From: Mesorhizobium sp. B2-4-3
GTDB taxonomy: Bacteria; Pseudomonadota; Alphaproteobacteria; Rhizobiales; Rhizobiaceae
Reading direction: 5' to 3'
Assembly: GCF_006442815.1 (NCBI RefSeq)
Contig: NZ_VFVL01000007.1
Span: 1-64,000 of the forward strand
Length of the DNA: 64,000 bases
The notes under the pieces: model-generated
The model's input: the letters and a program-made list of their open reading frames with translations, nothing else
The model's database searches: none
What the model was told of the DNA's origin: nothing
Made by a program: the position numbers and the translations under genes
In this document: piece after piece, positions 7,330 to 15,336 of the stretch
How positions within the stretch are numbered: position 1 is the first letter of the stretch
Layout: each line of letters starts with the position of its first letter

Positions 7330-8678
7330 GCCTGCGCCGGCCGCGTTCGCTGAAATGGAGCCTGGTGCTGCGCATCGCCATCCTGCAATGCGTGATGCTG
7401 ACGCTGATCATCGCCGGCATCGTCGGCGTGATGCTCGCCACCGGCATGATACCGCACGATTATGAGGACGGCACGATAGATGTGCTGGCGGATGCGGTGG
7501 CGCGCGACGCCAACGGGGCGTTGGTGCTGAAGGAAAATTCCGACCTGACCAAGCTGCGGTCGGATGTCCCGGACCTCTGGTTCATCATCCGCGACAAGCA
7601 AGGGCACCGGCTTCAGGAAGGGACGGTGCCGGTTGTGTACCGGCCTTTCGTTGGGCTGCTGGACAATATCAGCGATGCCCGCATCGACCTTGCCATCGGC
7701 GAAGCCGCGCCGCCGGGAGGCAAGATCCGCTGGGCCGACACGGCGGCCGGCAGTGTCCAGATCATGAGCGACACGAAGGGGAAACTTGCTTTGCTTCGGG
7801 TGCTTGGACAGGCGCCAAATCTATTCTTGTGGGGAATATTGCCGCTGGCCGGGCTGATGGCGCTCGCCACGCTGTTTGCGACTCCCTGGGTGGTGCGCGG
7901 CGCGCTTTCCGGTCTCGGGCGCGCGGCCAAAGCGGCAGGCCAGATCGACATCGACAAGCGCGGCGTGCAACTGCCGCTGGACGGCGTGCCGAAGGAAGTC
8001 GCGCCGCTGGTCGATGCGGTCAACGCGGCCTTGTCGCGCCTCGACGCCGGCTACGCGCGCCACAAGCGCTTCCTGACCGACGCCGCGCATGAGCTCAGAA
8101 CGCCGGTCGCCATCCTCAACACCCGGCTCGCCACGCTGCCGGCAACACCGGAGCGCGCCAGGCTGTTGCAGGATGCCGCAAGGCTATCGACCCTTGCCGA
8201 CCAGTTGCTCGACCTGCAGCGACTCGATCGCCAGTCCGAGCATTTCGGGCCGGTAGACCTGGTCACCCTTGCACGCAACGTCGTGGTCGACCTCGCGCCG
8301 ATGGCCTTCGCAGCCGGCTATGAAATGTCGTTCGAGCCGGCAAAGGATAAGCTCATCGTGCGGGGCGACCGCACGGCGATCGAGCGCGCCGTGACCAATC
8401 TCATCCAGAACGCGATCGACCATGGCGGCAAGGCCGGCCGGATCGCCATCAGCGTAAGCCCGCCCGCGGTGATCGAAGTGCTGGACGAAGGCGACGGCAT
8501 ACCGGCATCCGAACGCGAGCGTATCTTCGAGCCCTTCTATCGCTTGCATCCGCAGGACCATGGCGCCGGCCTCGGCCTCAACCTCGTGCGCGACCTGATG
8601 CAGCTGCATGGCGGCAAGGTCGAGGTGCTTGACAGCGAGGCGGGTGGCGCCTGTTTCCGGATGATCTTCCCGGCCTGA
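7326..8678 (+). CDS. Two-component sensor histidine kinase
   Basis: A 450-aa membrane kinase. TM1 spans about residues 17-40, a periplasmic sensor part follows (41-165), TM2 spans about 166-190, and then a short HAMP-like linker leads to the dimerisation domain. The phospho-acceptor is His255 in DAAHELRTPVAIL. The ATPase domain shows N-box NLIQNAIDHGG, G1 DEGDGIP and G2 GAGLGLNLV. The periplasmic segment PVVYRPFVGLLDNISDARID has no recognised fold. Partner of the preceding response regulator. The signal is unknown, although the neighbourhood suggests envelope stress. Confidence 0.92.
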   Translation: MSLRRPRSLKWSLVLRIAILQCVMLTLIIAGIVGVMLATGMIPHDYEDGTIDVLADAVARDANGALVLKENSDLTKLRSDVPDLWFIIRDKQGHRLQEGTVPVVYRPFVGLLDNISDARIDLAIGEAAPPGGKIRWADTAAGSVQIMSDTKGKLALLRVLGQAPNLFLWGILPLAGLMALATLFATPWVVRGALSGLGRAAKAAGQIDIDKRGVQLPLDGVPKEVAPLVDAVNAALSRLDAGYARHKRFLTDAAHELRTPVAILNTRLATLPATPERARLLQDAARLSTLADQLLDLQRLDRQSEHFGPVDLVTLARNVVVDLAPMAFAAGYEMSFEPAKDKLIVRGDRTAIERAVTNLIQNAIDHGGKAGRIAISVSPPAVIEVLDEGDGIPASERERIFEPFYRLHPQDHGAGLGLNLVRDLMQLHGGKVEVLDSEAGGACFRMIFPA

Positions 8679-8731
8679 CGCACGAGCTTGCCGTCGCGAC
8701 AGTCCGGACGAGTTTGACATCGGCACGATTC

Positions 8732-8748
8732 GTAACTAATTAAGTTAC
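8732..8748. promoter_or_regulatory. Operator-like palindrome abutting the Rrf2 start codon
   Basis: GTAACT-AATTA-AGTTAC is a perfect inverted repeat whose last base directly precedes the ATG at 8749. No Shine-Dalgarno sequence can be placed upstream. Either the transcript is leaderless or nearly so, or the operator replaces the usual leader. It is a natural autoregulatory site for the Rrf2 protein. Confidence 0.6.
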
Positions 8749-9198
8749 ATGAAACGCAACAGCCGACTGTCCTCGACCCTGCATATCCTGGTCCATATGG
8801 CCGACGCGCCCGACCGGGCGCTGACCTCGGAGCAGCTGGCCGGCTTCATCCACACCAATCCGGTGGTCGTGCGCCGCACCATCGCCGGCTTACGCGAGGC
8901 CGGCATCGTCACCTCGTCGCGTGGCCATGGCGGCGGCTGGCAGCTCGGCCGCGCGCCGGACAAGATCTCGCTGGCCGAGATCAGCGCCGCGCTCGGCGAA
9001 ACGCTGTTGCCGTTCAGCACCGAGCCGGAAAGCCCCGGGTGCCTGGTCGAGCAGGCAGTGATCGCCGTGCTCGACGATTTTCGCCTGGAGGCGGAAAGGC
9101 TGCTCACTGAGCGGCTCAGCCATATCACCCTGGCCGACCTGACGGCCGACTTCCGCCGCCGTTATGACCTGATTGGAGTATCCAGCCATGCAGTATGA
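8749..9198 (+). CDS. Rrf2-family transcriptional regulator
   Basis: A 149-aa regulator with the Rrf2 winged helix: MKRNSRLSSTLHILVHMA, then TSEQLAGFIHTNPVVVRRTI as the recognition region and SRGHGGGWQL as the wing. The three cysteines typical of Fe-S members (IscR, NsrR) are missing; only one Cys (GCLVEQAV) is seen. It therefore probably senses thiol/redox state or a small molecule rather than through a cluster. It overlaps the flavoprotein gene at 9188 by 11 bp, so the two are translated together. The palindrome 8732-8748 is the likely operator. Confidence 0.85.
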   Translation: MKRNSRLSSTLHILVHMADAPDRALTSEQLAGFIHTNPVVVRRTIAGLREAGIVTSSRGHGGGWQLGRAPDKISLAEISAALGETLLPFSTEPESPGCLVEQAVIAVLDDFRLEAERLLTERLSHITLADLTADFRRRYDLIGVSSHAV

Positions 9199-10084
9199 TG
9201 TGATCGTCGTCGGCGGCAGCTTTGCCGGCCTGTCCGCCGCCATGTATGCGGCGCGGGGGCGGCGCAAGGTGCTGGTGATCGATGCCGGGCAGCCGCGGAA
9301 CCGCTTCGCCGAACATTCGCATGGCTTCTTCGGTCAGGACGGACGGGCACCGTCGGACATTCTGGGCGAGGCCAGGGCACAGCTGCTTGCCTACCCCACT
9401 GTCACCGTGGTCGACGGCCGTGCCGAGCGGGCCGCCGCTGCCGGCACCGGCTTCGAGGTCCGGATGGACGATGGCGGGGATTTCGGCGCGACGCGGCTGG
9501 TGCTCGCCACCGGCGTCCGGGACATCCTGCCGGACGTTCCAGGACTTGCCGCGCAGTGGGGCAAGACGGTGCTGCATTGCCCCTATTGCCACGGCTACGA
9601 GGTGGCCGGCGGGCCGCTCGGTGTGCTGGCGACCGGACCGATGTCGCTGCACCAGGCCGAGCTGATTTCCGACTGGGGCGACGTCACGCTCTTCGCCGAC
9701 GGCTTGTTCGAGCCGGATGCGGACCAGGCGCGGGCCCTGGACAAGCGCAACATCCGGTTCGAGCCGGATAAGGTGAGCGAAGTGCGGGACGACGGTTCCG
9801 ACGGTCTGATCGTCAGGCTCGAGGACAATCGCAGCGCGAGCGTGCGGGCGCTGTTCACCGCGCCGCGCAATGAGATGGCAAGCCCGCTCGCCGAGCAACT
9901 GGGCTGCGCCTTCAACGAAGGCCCGCTTGGCCGGGCGATCGTCGTCGACGACAAGCAGCAGACATCGGTGCCCGGCGTCTTCGCGGCCGGAGACGCCGCG
10001 CGGCTGATGCACAACATCGCCTTCGCGGTGTCGGGCGGCGCGATGGCCGGGGTTGCGGCGCACCAGTCGCTGGTGTTCGGTTAG
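9188..10084 (+). CDS. Thioredoxin-reductase-like flavoprotein with CPYC centre, possible dithiol oxidase
   Basis: A 298-aa FAD protein. It has an N-terminal FAD motif VVGGSFAGLSAA (7-18), a redox centre CPYC at residues 131-134 in HCPYCHGYE, and a second FAD contact VFAAGDAA near the C-terminus. True thioredoxin reductases have CATC and a GGGDSA NADPH motif. Here the corresponding segment is GVLATGPMSLHQAEL and lacks the glycine-rich motif and the arginines that read the NADPH phosphate. CPYCHGYE-type proteins include the fungal/bacterial dithiol oxidases of the GliT/DepH kind (family knowledge). The start at 9188 has GGAG 9 bases upstream. It is co-transcribed with the Rrf2 gene. Confidence 0.8.
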   Translation: MQYDVIVVGGSFAGLSAAMYAARGRRKVLVIDAGQPRNRFAEHSHGFFGQDGRAPSDILGEARAQLLAYPTVTVVDGRAERAAAAGTGFEVRMDDGGDFGATRLVLATGVRDILPDVPGLAAQWGKTVLHCPYCHGYEVAGGPLGVLATGPMSLHQAELISDWGDVTLFADGLFEPDADQARALDKRNIRFEPDKVSEVRDDGSDGLIVRLEDNRSASVRALFTAPRNEMASPLAEQLGCAFNEGPLGRAIVVDDKQQTSVPGVFAAGDAARLMHNIAFAVSGGAMAGVAAHQSLVFG

Positions 10085-10104
10085 TCTCTCATTCCTTGGG
10101 CGCG

Positions 10105-10869
10105 TCAGGCCGCGGCGATACTGAGCCGGGCGCCGGCCTGGCTCAGCGCGGCGGCTATGTCGTGTGGCGGCGGCTGGTCGGTGACGAGCTCGGAAAAGCC
10201 GTCGAAGCCGCAGACCCGGACCAGTCCCTGGCGGCCGAACTTGGTATGGTCGGTGACGACCAGCGAGCGCTGGCCGCGCGACAGCACCATGCGGGCGAAT
10301 TCCGCCTCTTCCAGCTCGTAGTCGGTGAGGCCGGCAGCGGCATCGACCGCGCCGATCGAGATCACCGCATGATCGACCGAAAAGCGGCTGACGAACTCGA
10401 TCGCCGAAATGCCGAAAGCCGCGCCGGAATCGCTGCGCAGCTCGCCGCCGGCCATATAGACCTTGTTACCGTTCACCGTGGCCAGCGTGCGGGCGATGTC
10501 GGAGGAATTGGTGACCACCGTCAGCCGGCGATGGCCGAGCAACTCTCGCGCCAGGAAGGATGTGGTCGTGCCGGTGTCGAGCATGATCGCCTCGCCGTCG
10601 CGGATCGTCGCCGCGACCATCCTGGCGATCAGGCGCTTGGCTTCGGCGTTTTCGCGCATGCGCCGCTCGAACGGCGCCTCGCCCACCATCGAGGCAAGGC
10701 CCACGGCGCCATGCATCTTCAGCACCGACCCGTCGTCGGCCAGCGGCTTGACGTCGCGCCGCACCGTTTCCAACGAGACGCCCAGACGTTCGGCAAGGCT
10801 GGCTATGGTGATCGTGCCCTCCTCGTTGAGGAGCCGCAGGATTTCGCCATGCCGTTTCGAATGGATCAT
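10105..10869 (-). CDS. DeoR-family transcriptional repressor
   Basis: A 254-aa regulator, start set at MIHSKRHGEILRLLNEEGTI. The DeoR helix-turn-helix is ITIASLAERLGVSLETVRRD (about 19-38). The sugar-isomerase-like effector domain contains MLDTGTTTSFLARELL and SIGAVDAAAGLTDYELEEAEF, with the conserved D-x-G-T-T phosphate-binding loop and the V-T-D-H-T-K-F block near the C-terminus. DeoR proteins usually respond to phosphorylated sugars or sugar-like intermediates. That is notable because the divergently transcribed operon begins with a kinase. Codons upstream (TTG at 10953) are possible starts but add residues outside the family pattern. Confidence 0.84.
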   Translation of the reverse strand: MIHSKRHGEILRLLNEEGTITIASLAERLGVSLETVRRDVKPLADDGSVLKMHGAVGLASMVGEAPFERRMRENAEAKRLIARMVAATIRDGEAIMLDTGTTTSFLARELLGHRRLTVVTNSSDIARTLATVNGNKVYMAGGELRSDSGAAFGISAIEFVSRFSVDHAVISIGAVDAAAGLTDYELEEAEFARMVLSRGQRSLVVTDHTKFGRQGLVRVCGFDGFSELVTDQPPPHDIAAALSQAGARLSIAAA

Positions 10870-10972
10870 GTGGATGTCCGGAGCTTTGACCGAATTTAAG
10901 GCTTTGGCAACGCTTTGAAAGGAGTTGCTTATATTTTCGGGCAAAACACCCAAAAAAAGTCACAGCTTTTGA

Positions 10973-11001
10973 TTGACAGCTCTGCCACCCCGGCATGACA
11001 T
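10973..11001 (+). promoter_or_regulatory. Candidate sigma-70 promoter of the structured leader
   Basis: A TTGACA -35 box at 10973-10978 is followed after 17 bp by TGACAT (10996-11001), a poor -10 box. A second TTGACC lies at 11001. The position fits a transcript beginning near 11008 that would carry the hairpins up to the terminator at 11145-11209. Confidence 0.4.
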
Positions 11002-11010
11002 TGACCTTGT

Positions 11011-11209
11011 GACAGGCTCGGAACTGCCACGGGAGGATGATGGCAGAGCCGCAGCCGAGTGACCAGGTCGCCTGGAATCAGCCAGGCGCAAGCTTTTATC
11101 GAATCCGCGGGGGCGGATGCCGGGATATCATGCCTGGCCAAGGGGCTCGTCGGTGCGGTGCGGGATACCGATCCTGGCGTCTCGCACCGACGAGGCTTTT
11201 TCATTTTTT
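11011..11209 (+). ncRNA. Structured leader RNA or small RNA ending in a strong terminator
   Basis: The 300-bp gap before the kinase gene folds into successive hairpins. A CTCGG/CCGAG stem (11017-11021, 11055-11059) encloses CTGCCA/TGGCAG. CGCCTGG/CCAGGCG follows at 11069-11088, then ATCCGC/GCGGAT at 11103-11118. Last is a 12-bp stem (CTCGTCGGTGCG at 11146, complement to 11194) followed by TTTTTCATTTTTT. A terminator 46 bases ahead of a start codon, on the coding strand, is the arrangement of an attenuator or riboswitch. A free-standing small RNA is the alternative. I could not match it to glycine, cobalamin, TPP, FMN, SAM-II or guanidine riboswitch cores. Confidence 0.5.
11145..11209 (+). terminator. 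Intrinsic terminator upstream of the kinase/dehydrogenase operon
   Basis: A 12-bp GC-rich stem (11146-11157 with 11183-11194) has a 25-base loop that itself contains GGAT/ATCC. It is followed by TTTTTC and ATTTTTT. On the minus strand it would not end any gene, because the DeoR gene runs away from it. Confidence 0.8.
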
Positions 11210-11254
11210 GCCATCCTTGTTTTGGGCGGGGCCGGCTGAGGCCGGAACGAAGCC

Positions 11255-12139
11255 GTGAACGCCGAAGATCGCATCCGCGCCCTGCCGTGCTGGAAAGGCG
11301 GCATCGAGATCGAGCCGCTGCCGGGCGGGCTCAGCAATGCCAATTTTGTCGTCACGGATGCGGCCGGGCGGCATGTCGTGCGCTTCGGCCAGGACTTCCC
11401 ATTCCACCACGTCTTTCGCGAGCGTGAGGTGATGACGGCGCGGGCGGCGCATGCGGCGGGCTTCGCGCCGGCCGTGCATTATGCCGAGCCTGGCATACTG
11501 GTAACGGAATTTCTTGGCGCCAAGACCTTCCTCGGCGAGGATGTGCGCGCCAATCTCGGCAGCGTGGCGGCGCTGCTGCGCGGCTTCCATCGCGAGATGC
11601 CGAAGCACGTCTCCGGCGCCGGCTTCATGTTCTGGGTGTTCCACGTCATCCGCGACTATGCGCGCACGCTGGACGAAGGCGGCAGCCGCAAAAAGGGCGA
11701 GCTGCCGCGCTACCTGGCGCTGGCTGACGAGCTCGAGCGGGCGCAGAAGCTTTTGCCGATCGTCTTCGGCCACAACGATCTTTTGCCGGCCAATATTCTC
11801 GACGACGGCAAACGGCTGTGGTTGATCGACTTCGAGTATGCCGGCTTCAACACGGCGATGTTCGACCTCGCCGGCGTCGCGTCCAATGCCGGCATGAGCG
11901 ACGACGAATCCTTCGCCTTCCTGACCGCCTATTTCATGAAGGAGCCGGACGGCGAAATCCGCCGCTCGCATGCCGCCATGCAATGCGCCTCGCTGCTGCG
12001 CGAAGCGATGTGGAGCATGGTGTCCGAGCTTTATCTCGACGCGCCCGGCATCGACTATGTCGCCTATAGCGAGGAAAACCTCGTCCGGCTCGACGCGGCG
12101 CTGGAGAACTACCGGACTAAATACGGAACCCGATCATGA
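11255..12139 (+). CDS. Choline-kinase-like phosphotransferase (APH/CHK family)
   Basis: A 294-aa kinase of the aminoglycoside/choline kinase fold. It shows a nucleotide loop GGLSNANFVVTDAAGR (about 22-37), catalytic FGHNDLLPANIL (the HxDxxxxN motif, near 170) and metal site LIDFEYAGFNTAMFDLA (near 190). Choline, ethanolamine or a related amino-alcohol is the family's usual substrate, but a sugar or amine analogue is possible. It starts with GTG at 11255 preceded by GGAACGA. Its stop overlaps the dehydrogenase start by 4 bp, so the two act together. It is downstream of the leader at 11011-11209 and divergent from a DeoR repressor. A second kinase of this family is at 15337. Confidence 0.82.
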   Translation: MNAEDRIRALPCWKGGIEIEPLPGGLSNANFVVTDAAGRHVVRFGQDFPFHHVFREREVMTARAAHAAGFAPAVHYAEPGILVTEFLGAKTFLGEDVRANLGSVAALLRGFHREMPKHVSGAGFMFWVFHVIRDYARTLDEGGSRKKGELPRYLALADELERAQKLLPIVFGHNDLLPANILDDGKRLWLIDFEYAGFNTAMFDLAGVASNAGMSDDESFAFLTAYFMKEPDGEIRRSHAAMQCASLLREAMWSMVSELYLDAPGIDYVAYSEENLVRLDAALENYRTKYGTRS

Positions 12140-14589
12140 CCTTGCCCAGCCATGCCGAAATCGTCGTCATCGGCGGCGGCATCATCGGCTGTTCCACCGC
12201 CTACCATCTGGCGCGCGACCACCGGGCGGACGTGGTGCTGCTCGAGCAGGGCAAGCTGACCTCGGGCTCGACCTGGCACGCCGCCGGTCTGGTCGGGCAG
12301 TTGCGCTCCTCGGCCTCGATCACGCGCGTGCTCAAATATTCGGTCGATCTCTACAAGGGGCTGGAGGCCGAGACGGGCCTGGCGACCGGCTGGAAGATGA
12401 CCGGCTGTCTGAGGCTGGCGACGAACGCCGACCGCTGGACCGAGTTCAAGCGGCTGGCGACGACGGCCAAAAGCTTCGGCATGGACATGCAGCTTCTGTC
12501 GCCAGCGGAAGTGAAGCGCATGTGGCCCCTGATGGAGACCGGCGATCTGGTCGGTGCCTCGTGGCTGCCGACCGACGGGCAGGCAAGCCCCTCCGACATC
12601 GCCCAGTCGCTCGCCAAGGGCGCGCGCATGCATGGCGCGAAACTATTCGAGGACGTGCGCGTGACCGGCTTTACGATGAAGGACGGCCGCATCACGGCGG
12701 TGAAGACTTCGAAAGGCGACATCGCCTGCGACAAGGTGGTGAACTGCGCCGGGCAATGGGCAAGGCAGGTCGGCGCGATGGCAGGCATCAACGTGCCGCT
12801 GCAGCCGGTCAAGCACCAGTACATCATCACCGAGAAGATCGAGGGGCTGGCCAACGACACGCCGACGATCCGCGACCCCGACCGCCGCACCTATTTCAAG
12901 GAAGAGGTCGGCGGGCTGGCGATGGGCGGCTATGAGCCCAACCCGCAAGCCTGGACGACCAATCTCCCGGGGGGCGACGTTCCCGACGACTGGGAATTCC
13001 GCTTGTTCGACGACGACTACGATCATTTCGAACAGCATATGACGCAGGCGATGGCGCGTGTTCCGGCTCTGCAAACCGCCGGCGTCAAGCAGATGATCAA
13101 CGGGTCGGAAAGTTTCACGCCGGACGGCAACTTCATCCTCGGCGTCGCTCCCGAATGTCCCAACATGTTCGTCGGCGCCGGCTTCAACGCCTTCGGCATC
13201 GCGTCGGGCGGCGGCGCCGGCTGGGTGCTGGCGCAATGGGCGGTCGACGGCGAGGCGCCGCTCGACCTCTGGGTGGTCGACATCCGCCGCTTCTCCGGGC
13301 TGCACCGCGACCGCGACTGGGTCCGCGACCGCACGCTGGAAGCCTATGGCAAGCACTACACGATCGGCTTCCCGCACGAGGAATATCTGACTGGACGGCC
13401 GCGCATCGTCTCGCCGCTCTATGAGCGGCTGAAGACGCACCGCGCGGTGTTCGGCTCCAAGCTCGGCTGGGAGCGGCCGAACTGGTTCGCGCCGGACGGC
13501 ACGGCCGCCGAGGACGTCTATTCGATGGGCCGCCAGAACTGGTTCGGCCCGGTCGGCGACGAGCACCGTCATGTGCGCGAGAAGGTCGGCATCTTCGACC
13601 AGTCCTCCTTCGCCAAATACGAGCTGACCGGCGCGGACGCGCTGAAGGCGCTCGACTGGATCTGCGCCAACGACGTCAACAAGCCGGTCGGACGGCTGAC
13701 CTACACGCAGCTTCTCAACACGCGCGGCGGCATCGAGGCCGATCTCACCGTGTCGCGGCTCGGCGAGGACCGGTTCTACATCGTCACCGGCACCGGCTTC
13801 CGCACGCATGACCTGTCCTGGATAAGCGACCATATCGGCTCGGGCCTGGACGCGCGGCTGACGGACGTCACGGAAGATTTCGGCACGCTGTCGCTGATGG
13901 GGCCGCACGCCCGCGACGTGCTGTCGGCGGTGACGGAGGCCGATGTCTCGAACGCCGGCTTCCCCTTCGGCCATGCGCGCGAGATCGCAATAGCCGGCCA
14001 TAGCGTGAAGACACTGCGCGTCACCTATGTCGGCGAGCTCGGCTGGGAGCTGCATGTGCCGATCGCCGCCACCGGCGAGGTTTTCGACGCGCTGATGGCG
14101 GCGGGCAAGGCGCATGGCATTCGCCCGGTCGGTTACCGGGCGCTGGAATCGCTCAGACTGGAGAAAGGCTATCGCGCCTGGGGTTCCGACATCACGCCGA
14201 ACGACACGCCGCTGGAAGCGGGGCTCGGCTGGGCCGTGAAGCTTCGCAAGAACACCGACTTCGTCGGACGCCGGGCGCTGGAGAAGGCGGCCGGCAATGC
14301 GCCGACGAAACGCTTTGCCGGCTTCACGGTCGACGACCCGGAGATCGTGCTGGTCGGGCGCGAGACGATCCTACGCAATGGCGAGCCGGTGGGCTACCTC
14401 ACCAGCGGCGGCCACGGCTACACGGTGGGCAAGAACATCGGCTACGGCTATGTGCGCAATGCCGACGGCGTCGGCGACGAGTTCCTTGCCTCTGGCGACT
14501 ACGAGTTGGTGGTGGCGATGGAGCGCACGCCGGCAAAAATCCATCTCGAGCCGATGTACGACCCGGCCGGAGCAAAGATAAAGGCGTGA
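12136..14589 (+). CDS. FAD-dependent demethylating dehydrogenase with GcvT domain (dimethylglycine/sarcosine dehydrogenase-like)
   Basis: An 817-aa two-part enzyme. The N-terminal DAO-type FAD domain shows VVIGGGIIGCSTAYHLA (10-26). The segment STWHAAGLVG has His48 at the position that binds FAD covalently in dimethylglycine dehydrogenase. The second half (about 440-817) is a GcvT/aminomethyltransferase folate-binding domain, seen in DQSSFAKYELTG, GELGWELHVP and GYRALESLRLEKGYRAWGSD. Family members oxidise an N-methyl group and pass the one-carbon unit to tetrahydrofolate. Length (about 810-860 aa) is normal. Translationally coupled to the kinase at 11255. The true substrate is unproven. Confidence 0.88.
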   Translation: MTLPSHAEIVVIGGGIIGCSTAYHLARDHRADVVLLEQGKLTSGSTWHAAGLVGQLRSSASITRVLKYSVDLYKGLEAETGLATGWKMTGCLRLATNADRWTEFKRLATTAKSFGMDMQLLSPAEVKRMWPLMETGDLVGASWLPTDGQASPSDIAQSLAKGARMHGAKLFEDVRVTGFTMKDGRITAVKTSKGDIACDKVVNCAGQWARQVGAMAGINVPLQPVKHQYIITEKIEGLANDTPTIRDPDRRTYFKEEVGGLAMGGYEPNPQAWTTNLPGGDVPDDWEFRLFDDDYDHFEQHMTQAMARVPALQTAGVKQMINGSESFTPDGNFILGVAPECPNMFVGAGFNAFGIASGGGAGWVLAQWAVDGEAPLDLWVVDIRRFSGLHRDRDWVRDRTLEAYGKHYTIGFPHEEYLTGRPRIVSPLYERLKTHRAVFGSKLGWERPNWFAPDGTAAEDVYSMGRQNWFGPVGDEHRHVREKVGIFDQSSFAKYELTGADALKALDWICANDVNKPVGRLTYTQLLNTRGGIEADLTVSRLGEDRFYIVTGTGFRTHDLSWISDHIGSGLDARLTDVTEDFGTLSLMGPHARDVLSAVTEADVSNAGFPFGHAREIAIAGHSVKTLRVTYVGELGWELHVPIAATGEVFDALMAAGKAHGIRPVGYRALESLRLEKGYRAWGSDITPNDTPLEAGLGWAVKLRKNTDFVGRRALEKAAGNAPTKRFAGFTVDDPEIVLVGRETILRNGEPVGYLTSGGHGYTVGKNIGYGYVRNADGVGDEFLASGDYELVVAMERTPAKIHLEPMYDPAGAKIKA

Positions 14590-14604
14590 CCCAAGCAGAG
14601 CGGA

Positions 14605-15237
14605 TCAGCTGACGCGCAGCACAAGCCCCCTGCTCGGCACGGTATCGGTTTCCCCCGGCATCGAGGCATAGGGCGCCGTTTCCTCGACGCGCTTCAACCT
14701 GCCTTGAGCCTCGAGCCCGGCGATGCGCTCGGCGAAACCGGCTTGCCACAGCGTGTTCTTCACCGTCAGCACGATGATCCCGCCTGGACGGCAGATGCGA
14801 ATCAGCTCGTCCAGTCCCTCGACCCCGACATGGCCCGAGGTGAAGACGCCCGCCGAAACAATGCCGGCATAGGCGCCGTCGGCGAAGGGCAAAGCGTCGC
14901 CCATCGCCAGGCGATGCAGGGCCGTGTAGACGCCCTTGGCGCCTGCCTTGTCCAGCATGCCTTGCGAGATGTCGAGCGCCTCGACATTCGGATAGCCGGT
15001 GATGGCCAGCCATTCGCCGATCAGGCCGGTGCCGGCGCCGGCATCGAGCAAGGGTTCGGCGCCGCGCGGCAGGTGCCGGGCAAGCAGCGCCAGGCAGATC
15101 GTCGGGTGGCGATAGCCGGCGGCCGACATGTCGGCGTCATAGGTCTCGGACCAGCTGTCATAGATCGCGGCCACTTCCTCCGGTCGCTTCGCGGCGTAGG
15201 CCGCGCTTAGCGAGCCGCTGTGCTTGCCGTCCGTCAT
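14605..15237 (-). CDS. Class I SAM-dependent methyltransferase
   Basis: A 210-aa methyltransferase. Motif I LLDAGAGTGLIGEWLA lies near residues 63-78, followed by VEALDISQGMLDKA and GDALPFADGAYAGIVSAGVF. It belongs to the WBSCR27/UbiE-like small-molecule methyltransferases and begins MTDGKHSGSLSAAYAAKRPE, which the group shares (a Y..W...YD segment follows: YDSWSETYDADM). Convergent with the dehydrogenase gene, 15 bp apart, and divergent from the kinase at 15337. A methyltransferase beside a demethylating enzyme may be functional, but the substrate is unknown. Confidence 0.82.
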   Translation of the reverse strand: MTDGKHSGSLSAAYAAKRPEEVAAIYDSWSETYDADMSAAGYRHPTICLALLARHLPRGAEPLLDAGAGTGLIGEWLAITGYPNVEALDISQGMLDKAGAKGVYTALHRLAMGDALPFADGAYAGIVSAGVFTSGHVGVEGLDELIRICRPGGIIVLTVKNTLWQAGFAERIAGLEAQGRLKRVEETAPYASMPGETDTVPSRGLVLRVS

Positions 15238-15336
15238 TGTCGCTCCCGAAGCCGATTCATGTGCGAAGGATCATAGCCAGGTCGCTAAAACTGTGGAACC
15301 GTCCGAGCCAGAACAATGGCGTGAAGGGGACACGAC

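Noticed and set aside
11011..11209. Known glycine or cobalamin riboswitch
   Set aside because: The downstream GcvT domain suggested glycine, but none of the conserved core segments can be placed in the sequence.
12643..14115. 490-aa antisense frame in the dehydrogenase gene; similar antisense frames over ilvD and prfC
   Set aside because: All lie over genes with intact, recognised motifs and show no start signals or domains.
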